Source: Heliopora coerulea (Eukaryota; Cnidaria; Anthozoa; Scleralcyonacea; Helioporidae). Taken from it: a stretch of DNA of 64,000 nt. The notes under the pieces were generated by a model. The model saw only the letters and a list, made by a program, of their open reading frames with translations. It ran no database searches and was not told the DNA's origin. Position 1 is the first letter of the stretch. Each line of letters starts with the position of its first letter. Shown piece by piece: positions 49,201 through 61,200 of this stretch. The position numbers and the translations under genes were made by a program. Where the stretch lies: contig JASJOG010000041.1 in assembly GCA_030142905.1 (NCBI GenBank), forward strand, positions 1,731,501 to 1,795,500, read 5' to 3'.

Positions 49201-52200
49201 AAAATTTGAGACAAGGGCAAGGTTATCTTCAAATTCAGGATCAAGTTCAGAAAGCAGTCCAAGGTCAACTCATGTGAAGTCCAAGTCAACTTTGGGTTCC
49301 AGGTCCTTGTCTGGACCTAAATCAAGCTCAGGTTTGAGTTTTGGGTCAAGTTCTGAAATAGCATCAAGGTCATTGTCATGTTCACGGCCAACTTCAGAAT
49401 TAAAGTCAAATTCCAGTCCTGATTTCACGTCAAGTTCAGGACCTAGTTTCAAAAAGGATTGTCTTGTCGAGAGTTTAAAAGAAATATCTCCTGGTGTGCG
49501 TAATTACCTTACCAATAAACTTGGCCTGACAGAAGAACAGTGCATTGCAGTCCACAGGAAACTGAGCAATGGTTCAGAGAAATCTTTTGATTCTTCATCC
49601 TTGGAACATCACAAGACCTACAGCATGGAAGATGTTGCCCACTCTTTGGATATTGCTACCAGTCAAGGATTGCCCATGACTAAAGTTTTGAATAATCTTG
49701 AGTTAGAGAACCAGAAGGTCTCAGGTGATGATGGTGTTCGAAGTTATGAAAACATCAAGACAATTCAGAACAATATGAAGGAACATCTAAGTTCCAGACC
49801 CTCTGCAGTAGAGCAACAAGGCCAGGAACCTGATGTGGACAAAAAAGAGCAAAACACCACCAATAAAAATGATTCTAAAAGAAGTGTTAAACTTCGCTCA
49901 AACATTGTTCAGTCAAAGTTTTCATTGAACAGAAGGACATATACTTTAAGCAGTGGAAGTTACTCTGTAGATGGCAAGCCATCCTTCAAGCTTAGTGCCA
50001 CAAAAGCTGTGTATAAACCATCTGCCAAACTGCACAGTTTTTCACATCTTCTTGGAGGAAGAAGTGTTAAAAGTCAACTGAGAAATTCAAAAGCAGGGAT
50101 TGATGAGTCAAAGAGGAATACCTACACCTTGGAGAGTGTTGCAGAGACATTAGAAAAAGCTCAGGATGAGGGAGTCACAATGATTGATGCCTTGAAAAGA
50201 CTATCTGGATCATGCAGTGTGGAGCAATCAGAATCATGTGCAGAGAAAAGAAAGACATACAGTCTGGAAGATGTTTCAAACACTTTAGAAAGTGGTACAG
50301 CATCTGGGGTTCCTATTGTTGATACACTCAGGAAAATTGCTGATCCAGATGGAACTGAAAGTGGAAAAAGCAGTAAAGCTGAGACACCATCACAGTCATC
50401 AAAAAAGAAAGCACCACCCAAACCAAAGCGAACTTTCAGCAAACCTGAAATCAAGTTTGTGTCAGACTCATTTGTGATTGAGTATTTCACCTCACCAAAG
50501 AAACCTCAGTCCACAAGTTCTGAAAAGAATGGCAATAAGAGCAACATCCAAGAAGCTGCTAACAAAAGCAGTTTGGACAATGCAGAAAAACTTGATGGTC
50601 AGGGAGCCCTGTCAGGCACACAACAAACCAGTGCAAATGAAGGTGATAAAGAAAAGGCCAAACAACTGTTCACATCAAATGAAATATCCAGCCTCAAAAG
50701 GGGAGAATTGAAACCTAAAGAGAAAGTTGTCAATGATTTGGATAACTTGCTGGTGAAGCTTGCAGCTGAGGTTGATAAGACCAAAGAATTGGATTTGTCT
50801 GGCTTAGAGAGAAATCCTTCTGCCAGTTGTGGTTTACTGCCTTCTGTGGCTGAACCAGCACAGGACAGCACTGGTTCATCTATGAATCTAGTTGAGAAGT
50901 CTTGTGAAGAAAGTGTTTCAAAAACAGTCAAGCCCATAGCAGATAGTCACCATTCTTCTGCAGATTGTGAACCAAGCATAGGTTTTGAAGGGACATCAGA
51001 CTCTGATTCTGCAAAACCTGAATTAAAGGAGGCCAACACTGAAAAATTAGAGGATGTTGATCCTTGTGATGAAGCAGTGCCAGGAACTAGTGAAGAAGTG
51101 CATGATGTTCTTAAACCAGTTTTGCTTCAGCAAGTTGAAAATAGCCTTGAAACTGTTGCTGAAGTAGAGAAAGCTGCACACATAGAAGCTGTTAGTGACT
51201 GTATTGATGGTGAGATTGGTGACAAAAAACTGACAGTGCCTATCCAGAAAGGAGAAATTCCTTTTTCAGATGACAAAATGTGCAGTGGAGATGACTGTTT
51301 ACATTCAACAAAACCTGAAATGGCTGAAAATGAATTGGATGCTGATGTTGTTCCTAGGGACCAGCTAGAGACAATTGGTTTGGAGGAAACCTCTGATGGT
51401 GGAGTGGGTAAAACTGACAATGTTGGACTGTCCTTTGTTCCAGATAAGCCGGATGGTTGCAGAGGTCTTGAGGATGGTGTTGAGTTGAGTGCTGAAGAAG
51501 GTGAATTTCAGTTGAATGCTTCAAAATCAGGTGCTGTACTCAAGCATGAGCCAATTGAAGGTTTTTGAACTATGATTTTTAAACAGGGTTTTAAGTAAAC
51601 TATTAAGTTATATGTATAGATGTCCAGCAACGATCAAGGTTTGTGTCTTCAAAATTATTTCAAACAAATATAAAAGTTTCCTACCGTATTACAGAATTGT
51701 TAGTGATGTAGTAAGTTCTCTCAGCTTCCTTGGTAGATGCTCTGTTGGGGACACAAAGAGTGTCTACAGGAACCCTAGAAAATGCCCACCCTTCTTATAA
51801 CTTGCCTTTGTGTAAGGCCTTTAACCCTAATATTCATGAAAAACATGCTAGTTTTAATTAGTGTAAACCAGCTCTATCTTGTGATTATGCCAAAGTGCCC
51901 TCAGTGATATTTACAGGGAAAATAAAACTGGTTATTCTTATGTTGCACCATCAATAAATGTAAAACACAAGTGGAATCAATAATTCCAAGAGCTAAGTAA
52001 AGGTTTTATCTATGGAATAACCAACAGAAACTGCTTAATATAATGAACATTTAATTGAATTGAACTTGTCTTTGTAAAATCTTTCACTAACTCACTAATA
52101 TTAATCTTTGTTGTTATTTTTAAGCATACTGTATACTTTATACTTTATACTTTATATAACTTATATCACCAGAGTTTAAGAAAGACGTGATACTTAACAT

Positions 52201-55200
52201 AATGAACTTAGAATTATATCATAAGATAATTAATTTTTGTGTTAATTTTAAATTTAATGATTCATTCGGTGCATAAAGAGAAACGTTTGAAGAGGCACAC
52301 GGTGTTTTTAAAATAACATTAGCACCCCTGTAGCTACAGGTAATGAATAACATCTCATTTTATGACTGACTTAACAGTTGCTCGTATAATCTCGATAAAG
52401 ACGTTTTGGTAACCACTTTGTATTTTAATAAAAAGCGAAACAACGCATACTCCGAAAACTGAGGTAACCCTCAAGTTAGTTGAAATAGAAAATAAAAATG
52501 CTTGAGCTTTCGGAGTTATCGTTACTTCTTGTTTCAATCTTGACAGTTCAATCACTTCTATAACAGAAAAGTAATTATACTGTGATGGTAAACGAGAAAA
52601 AAGAAGAGAACTCACTGAAAGTCAAAAAAAATTACTTAGGCTGTTCTTACAAGAAGGACGTACAGTCCAAAACGTGATTGGAAATACGTAATGACATCTT
52701 AAGTTTTTTTTCTTTTGTTTTTTATTTTTTTTTTTACTTTCAGTGAGTTCTCTTCTTTTCCCTCGTTTACCGTCACGTACAGTTCTTTTGATTGTCAACC
52801 ATTAGTGGTTGTTGTTGTTTTGATGAAACGCACGTATATATGGAGGCGGCGTAAGGCTGCTGCATAGTGCCAGACAATAGAGCGGTTTAGCTTTGCTCTT
52901 TGTCGCCGCATTTCGGACCATGTGATGTTACCTTGGAGAACTGACTTCTTTTGAAATTCAACAATATTCAGATAACCAATAAAGCGTTATCGTTAACGTG
53001 ATAAAAACCAAAAGTTAACGTGAGGTGGGATGAGCAATTTGCATGCTAGAATAAATGGGTCAGTAGTTCAAGCTTTCGCGTTCTGTCTCACTGATGGTAT
53101 GATGAAATGGAAAACCATAGTGTTGCTGTACTTTACTAATGATTTCTAAGGCACTTTTCAGTAAAGTCATGCCTTGCATTACGGAACAAAGCATGTGAGA
53201 AAATGTTTGTTTTGAAGAGCTATTTTGTGTGAGAACATTTCCTTTTCTATAAGTGTGTTACCTAGTGGTTTTTTGTTTGGTAGCTTCCGCCCTCAGCGTA
53301 GTTTCCCTTTGGCTGTGGGAGATGATAGCATAATTACTACGTAACAAGTACCACACTCTACTGAAGGAGCAAGCTCAAAAAATTATCTTGTAAGTTTAAG
53401 ATTTGAGTTTGGAAAAAAGACGAAAATTGTGATGTTTGGATTTTATTTCAAAGTCTTTTTGAAGTCTGCTAAACTACAAAACAAACTATTATGCACGTAT
53501 TTGAACCCTGGGGAGTTGACATAATCTGGAGAGAGGAGAATCTTCAGGTAGTATGAAATTACATGTACAAAGAGAAAATCTTCTGATGAAGTCGTATTCC
53601 TGCAGCGGCTTTAACTCTCTTCCGGCTGGAAATCACCCTTTGACGAATAAAATCGTCTGGCGTTAGCCAGAGTAAAATAATAAAGGTCTTATCTCGTCGG
53701 GAGAGTTAAAACACATTTTTCTGTAGACTTATGCGGTGTAAGTTAATCATGAAATTTTCTCTTCATGCTACCTTGAGGGTGGTCCTGAAATACTACTGAA
53801 ATACAACTGAAATGCTGCTCGTCCTCACAACCTGTATTTGATTTAGAAGATTTATTTCATTGATCGTGAAATAAGGTCGAAGTGTCACCGTTTCAATATT
53901 CATCTTGTTTTCAGAACTCGGCTCCCGAATTTACAAGACGCACATTTTTGGAATTTGTTTCTTATTTATTTCAGTTCTCAGTTAGCAATGGCTTCAAGTG
54001 CTTGACTTATGGCTACATCTTTCATTACACCTTCTCATAAACCGTAATAGTTGCTTTTTACAAGGAGTTGCGGTGTTTTAGCAAATATGGACAGGTTTTG
54101 TTTTTGTTATTTTATTAAACTTAGTGCGTTCACTCTTATGGAATTTTTCAAAATGCGACCAATTTCTCAAAAAAAATCACTTTTTTACAAGATGACAGAA
54201 AATGTCAGTACTTTACTGAACCAGCCGAAAATATTCTAGTAACTTCACCTACGTTTTCCTTTCTACGATGTTTGAGACTGTGTCCTTCGTCATGTTAATG
54301 AAACAAATTCGAGAGTACTTGAATGCCTTACGAACTCTCGATGAACGCCTTTTCAAATAGTGTCCATCATTAGTCCTAAATAAGTCTGGTTTTGGTTTCC
54401 CGCCTGACCAAGTCTCTCGACATGAGACCTTGCTTTTTAATATATAGTTTTTCTCACAAACGAGGAAAGAATTTCAACGAAATACGAAAGATATTTGACA
54501 ACTTGACAATTCCTTGAGGTTCGTGAATGTTTTAATGCGAACGAGGCGGTCTCTAGGTGAAATTGAATTTTGCCGGACGTCAAATATCTTGTTTCTTTAC
54601 GGCAAACCAAATGTTCCATTGACGCTTGACAGCTACCAAACTACAAGTTTTGCCCACGAAGGAATATAATATTTAGCTCATGTAATTGAAAAAGCAGTGA
54701 ATTTTTGTTTTTGGTCTGTTTCGTCTCCCATTTCCTTACAGTCTTTTTAGTGGAATTAGGTAGAATGCCCTTTGGAGCTTTTCAAGTTATTTCAAACTCA
54801 CTGGATGGGGTGTAGTTTTCGGTAATATAGAGTTTGTATATCACAGCCTCAGCATGAGTAGTGCGTTTGGATAAATTATTAATGCAATCCGTTTTGTGTT
54901 GATTGGATTTCGACCGTGGTTTTGCACTGAGAAATAAGAATAAAACCTCAAATTATATTGCCCCTGATTTTTTCTCGATGAAATGAAAATGAATGAAATC
55001 GAAACCAAAACTTCCGTTATTTTGGCCTCACTGATGAAAAAGATAGTGAAGTTTCTTTACTTACGTATTACATTTAACGAGATTTCAGACACTGGCCAGA
55101 TCCAATAAAACAAGTCAAAAAAAATGGTGAAGCAAGTTTATATTGGTATTTTGTAGTCCAAATATCAGGCTGTGTTCTTTACCAGATGAGATGAAACAAG

Positions 55201-58200
55201 TTAAAAATACTCAACTCGTGTATTTCAATTCCAGAATCATCCCCGGGGTAACATGAACCAAAGATTTCCTGATGAACCGTTACCACTGAAGTCAACTAGA
55301 AAAAATTACTAGAGCTGGATTCGAACTCGCATCTTCGGGTTTTCGGACCGCTGCTCTATCAATTGAGCTATCGAGTACGAATCCCACTCTAGGCAACTTT
55401 TCTAGTCGGCTTTAGCAGCGTAGGTTTATTATGAAATATTCCGTTTATGTATTTCGATTAATGGCATTTCATAGTTGGTGGTCTTCGTCAGATACTTAAG
55501 TAATTTTTGACTAGTTTGATGAAGCTGTCATATATTTCGTCCTCTATATTCTTTAATATTTATCACTAACCCAAGCTAGCGGTCTCACTTTAACGATGAA
55601 GCTGTTGAAAAATTTATTTTGTTGGGTTTGAAGGACTTGTGCTTTGAATATAGGAATTGATTTTGCGGTGATCCTTGACATTATCTAGGGCAAACTAATT
55701 GAGCTTTGAGTTGAAATGCTGCACGGCATTTTGTAATGAGAAGTTGATCGACAACTTTATTCCAGGGTGACAGGGATTTTTTAGCCAAACATTTTCAAAA
55801 AACGACAGAGTTCTCTCAGCTTTATCCCAGTTACAGTTGCTCTTTGAAATGCTTTACTAAACTTATATATTGGGTGTTATTTAACACTTATTTGCCGAAG
55901 GCGAAGTATTATTTATTTAATATCCACTGAGCATGAGGGGATTATTTTTATATTATTACACAGGAGATTATTGCTAAAAAAATAGAAAACGAATTGTTTA
56001 AAGATTACCCAGTAACATTCAGAAATCTTAGCCGCCATTTTGAGTAAATGCCTTTATTCTTATATTGACCTGTAAGTGGTTATAGAAAATTATGACATGA
56101 TTTTTGACCACCCACCACACGGGATTTTCCATAATCGCCAGTGAAATTCTGTTACTAAGCACTGTTATTAAGTTATTTATAGTTTTTTGTAGACAGGAGA
56201 ATCCAGTTCTGCTTTTTTTTTTTTTCGGGAAACTAGCAATGTTGAAAGCACGAAATCTACTCTGTGTATTGTACTCGTACACTTCCAGGAACCTGTCCCC
56301 TTTCCCCCCTTTTTTTCTTGTTTTTTTTTCTCTTGTAAATAACCCGAAAAATTGCATTGTTAGATCTTATTAAACGAACTTTCTTCTCAACCGTAGGATC
56401 CAGTCAATCCACTGACAACAAAGATTCTGTCTCACTCGAGTTGAACCTGCTACGTCTGAAACTCGCGGAAAAACAACGTCACATTGAAGCCCAAAAACAG
56501 CGCACGAGGGAACAATTGGAAGAGGAAAGGAAACGGTTTGGACAGAATGTCTTTTGGTTTGCAGTGGGCAAGGAAAAAGAGAAGAAGGAACAGAATGGGG
56601 TAAGGTCTGATGATGTTGCACCGGAAACCTGTGATTCGGCAAATTGTACGAAATGTGTCTTTATACTGGATAACCCTATACTTTTACTTTAGTTTACTCT
56701 AAGGGGGCGCTTCACCTCAAGTTTTCGTGAGTTAGGATGAAATGGCGTTTCCATGGCAACCAAAGTGAATATCAAAAAAAATTAACTCATAGAGGCATAG
56801 TTTAGTATTTAACCTTTTGCCTTGGAAACTTTTATTTAAATTCAGTCAGTTGTGTGTGAGATATTGTGCTGGGCCATTTTTAGTCAGTGAAATAAAACTG
56901 TTCGTACACAATGGTTTATTTGGTCTCATATTACAATCCAGGCATTCAAATGGAAAAAGATTATTTCAACTCGTAGCTGACAGTCCATACTTTTCAAAAA
57001 GTACAGGCTTTACATATTTTGTGGCTAGAAACTGTTAATTACCGATGGTCAAAGTTTAGTCTATTTTAATGCCAAATAAAGGTGAAAGCGCCCCCTTAAT
57101 TAATATATTAGGAACTTTACGATTGAGAAATTTCTACGACGCCGACGTGTGTTTGTCAGCGTCGTCGTCGAAAATTGTTTGTCACTTTACGAAAAGTACG
57201 TCACGATAACGCCATCTAATGTTACGTGATGAAAATGGCGTGAAATTTCAAGATGGCAGTCGATTGATTGTACACATTAGTTCACTGTTTTTGCTTTCAA
57301 ATGGCAAATTTTCGAGAAAATAGAAACAGTCTTCTCTTCGCACACAGCCAGGGTCTGATAAATGATGAGGAATTCCTTTTATACGATATAAACACGTCAA
57401 AAAACCCTAACTTGCCTTACTGGAAGCACGATAAATTTGACTTAGATGAGCTGTCAGATGATGAATGCAATGTCGAATTTCGCTTTTTAAGAAATGACAT
57501 CTACATCTTGATAGATGCTATGTCTTTTCCTGATTTCTTCAAGTGCTACAATGGCCTAAAAGTTGATGCTGTTGAAGATATGTGTATTTTTTTAAAACGT
57601 TTTGCTTATCCTTGTCGGTACTTAGAATGGTTCCTATGTTTGCAAGACCACTACCACAACTTTGTATGATCAGCGACGGGGTGATGGATTTTGTTTATGA
57701 TAACTGGAATCATTTGCTGTCTTCATTAAACCAACCATGGTTGTCTACAAATATTCTTGAATATTTTGCTCAAGCCTTTTGTTAGATGAATTTTCCGACA
57801 TGATTCAACCAAGTTCTGCGACACCGTCAAAACTGCGAAAATGGCGGCGTCGACGGATCACGACGCCGTGAAATTAGTGGCTACGCATGCTCAATGTTGT
57901 CTATTCACGACGGCGTCGTAGAAATTTCTCAATCGTAAAGTCCCAATTTAATCTGGCAGCCCACTAGCAACAGTGGGCTACCTGGTTAAATTCGGCTAAC
58001 CTTAATTTAAGCCCTAATTCTAAACCTAACCCTGTCTATCAGCTAACGAAATTGTTCTTCCTATGGTGCAGTAAGGGCCACCCTTCATGGGTCCAGTGTT
58101 TCTGCTGGAGGAAACTGGAGAACCCGGAAAAAGCCTGCGAGCTTGGTTATGAGTTATTTTTTTTATATTCACTTTGGTTGCCGTGGAAACACCATTTCAT

Positions 58201-61200
58201 CCTAACTGACGAAAAATTGAGGTGAAGCGCCCCCTTAGAGTAAACTAGAGTCAAGTTGGCAACACTCCTCTCACATGTGACCAAGGTAACTTTAAACAGA
58301 TAACTCCTCGATCCCGGAATCGAACCCTAGTCACAGTGATCAGAGACACGTGCCCTACCACTGGGCCACCAGCAGCCCTGGAACATGAAAGAACGAGTTT
58401 CATAATGAATAAAGGCTTGTAAACTGTGGTTGAAATAAGGTTATAACTGCTAACCCATGAAAACTTTAGGAACTCATGCATGCGCGTAGAAAGTCGCCTA
58501 AGTTTGATAAACGTAACTGGACTGGGGAGGAGGGGATTTCCAGAACTTAAAAGTCAACATATTTCATCTCTTTTGGGAAGATTATACTGAACTAGACCCT
58601 TTATTTTTAGATAAAATCACCGAAGGAGGTGGAAAGCAAAGGAAGTGTTGAAAAGCCACAATCAAGCGTCTACAGAAAAAGTTCATCGGAGATCGAATCG
58701 CTTCAGAATAACAAATTTGACGCCTTCACCAAACAATCCTCCCTAGAGGAAGAGTTACCGCCATCGATGGGAAAACTGCAAGATAGAACATATAGCTTAA
58801 AGACAATTGATGAAAGTCTGACAGCAAGCAATGGTGATGTATCAACACGTGCGGAACCGACTGTGATTTTACCCAACCAACCTCCCTCGAGGAAAGGGAA
58901 GAATATCGAATCACAGGTTGATGATCTGAACAGTAATCGTAACACTACGGGAGAAGTTATACACGAATTTCGATTATCTCGTCAAGCGTCAAAGTCTCAG
59001 GATCCCTTACTGAGCAAAGCCCAGATGACCTCCAGGCCAGACGTTCGTGGAAATTCTGGTGATTTTGCAACGCAGCCTGAGAAACGGCGGGCTCCTGTGG
59101 TAAATTACAAGAGTAGAATATCCGTGCCATTGACTTACTCTACAAAACCCGTTTTTGAAAGTTCCTCGAACGAGAATGGATCTGGAAATGATATGAATCC
59201 CGTGGACGTAACCGCTGCCGTTGAAAACGAAGATCCAAACCAGGCTTCGTCGCCCACGCGAAAACGTTGGGATATTGATTCAGCTTGCCAAGCTGGACCA
59301 CAACTGGCTGTTTCGAAGTCTAATTATGGCATTTTTGGAAAAGACTCTTGTAGCGGTATGGCCAATACAGATGATAACAGACAAGCAATGTCTGAGAATG
59401 TCCAGGAAAGCAGGCGGATTAATCAACAGGCATTTGGCGACCTCGGGATTCCGGGAAAGACGGATAACGCCTTGGAAAAGGATATCCCAGGAGATACACG
59501 AAGTCCTGCGAGTTCTGATGAACAAACGGATTTAAACAAAAAGATGAATTCAGAGAAAGTGTATTACGCTCAGACTGGGAATGGCTCAGATGGTCGGCCC
59601 GAAAGTGCAAGTTTGGAGGCAAACGGTAACTCGCCTGATTCTGAAGACGGTAGTGAAACTCCCAAGAAAGGATTGGCGCTCTTTATTGGAGATCAAAACG
59701 CTGTCGGGGAAAACGTAAGTTGAAGTTTGAGATGGTTTGTGGGTATTTCCGTTGCTAGACAACAGTTGCTAATTAAAGTTCACAAGAAAACTATTTTCTT
59801 TGACCTGAGTAACAGACTTAAGCACTAATGAAGACCCTGTATTGTGTATGTGAGTAATATTCTTTGGTGACGTAATGTGCTGATGTCAGCGTGACGCCAG
59901 AAGAGCTGGAAAAAATTTACGTTTTCCATCGCTTTCACGGTTGCTCCTTACTCGTTTATTCAAAGAGAAAAGAATGGAAGTTTGACTTTCAGAAAGTTGA
60001 GATTAGATATTTTTGAGTGGCTAAATAGGTCGAAAAACATTTTTGGTTTCAAAAAATATTACTGAGAGACGCCATGCGATGATGTGATAATGCAAAAATG
60101 ACCTTCAAAAAATACTCCTAATTAGCGTCCGAGAGACTTCGGTGGCCCACAATTTTTTCGTTGTGTTAGAACGTACGGATTTCCTTTCCTAGAAGTAATA
60201 TTTTTGATGTCAAATGTTTCTCCACCTATCACCCACACAATCTTATTAGTCAGGGGGAGACTTCCGATGAACGGATTAAAGACTATCTCCATAAGTCTTC
60301 CCCTACCATGATCAGACTCAACATTTTCACTCCTTCAACCGTCAAACAATTTACTCGGTCTACTGCTGGGTGGTTGTACTCGTTAAGAGGAAACGAACCG
60401 TTGTGAAAGGTTGAAAATCTTTGACTAGTATTTTGAAAATGACAGTTGTGGTTCAAATAACGCTAGAAAATGTTGTTTAATTTAAAAGACATAAAAATAG
60501 TTTTTCATTTCACGTCGTCAAACAATAAAACTTCACCTTTCTGTACATACTATCACGGTGAGTACTTCAGTCTGTAAAGATCTGAGATGTCTAGTTCTCA
60601 GCCTTCTTTAATAACGGGAAAACTCCCTTAAATTTTTTGGTTATTTGCTTCAAACTTGATACACTGGAGCCTTCAAATACACACCTCATGCTTGGACGTG
60701 TCCTGTCTTTTAGGGTTTGACACCTGAGCAGCTTAGAAAAAGAGAACGATTTTTGAAAAATAGGCAACAAAAACTCGAAGAAGAGAAAATGAAGAAAGAA
60801 GCTATCTTGGAAAAAAAGAGAAGGTTTGATGATTTTAGCTTGTTTAATGTAACCAAACAATATGGTGGTTTTGAGTTTAGTTCATTTTCACCTTGTGCTT
60901 CGGTTTTGGGGAGTTTCTGTCAGTCCTCCAGTCTATCTTTTAACCACTCATCTTTATACCATCATTATTTCGTCAACTGTCCAGTCTATCCGTAAACTTT
61001 TACTTTACTCCCGTTCACAGTCCAGTCTTTGATCTTGTCTAATATTTATCTACAGTGGATACCGTTGAATTTCCCGTGATGGAAAATTTCGAGTGTAGGA
61101 AGAGAGAGTGAAAGTCGTTAAGGCCAACAGACAAAGTATCATTATCTCACGTGAGAGTTTACCTTGGCGTAAGCGAGTATTTTTTAACACTTTCCCTGTG

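Larger units (their letters stand above)
51569..56396 (+). other. CAMSAP intron 7, right part, downstream of the nested gene
   Basis: AATAAA at 51921-51926 and 51953-51958 probably serve the nested gene. The rest contains an inverted repeat (52578-52624 / 52737-52783, sharing AGTGAGTTCTCTTCTTTT), one copy of the dispersed CTGG repeat (53641-53675), SINE-like pieces near 53715 and 55270-55445, and a miniature element at 55860-56045. No further gene recognised. Confidence 0.5.
56692..58245. mobile_element. TIR element with ~100-bp inverted ends, TA-flanked, containing a second element
   Basis: Left arm 56692-56790 and right arm 58149-58245 are near-perfect inverted repeats starting GTTTACTCTAAGGGGGCGC; TA lies immediately outside both ends (56690-56691, 58246-58247). 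A partial terminus GGTGAAAGCGCCCCCTTA at about 57083-57100 lies just before the inner Harbinger-like element. Located in CAMSAP intron 8 (56600-58610). Confidence 0.8.
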
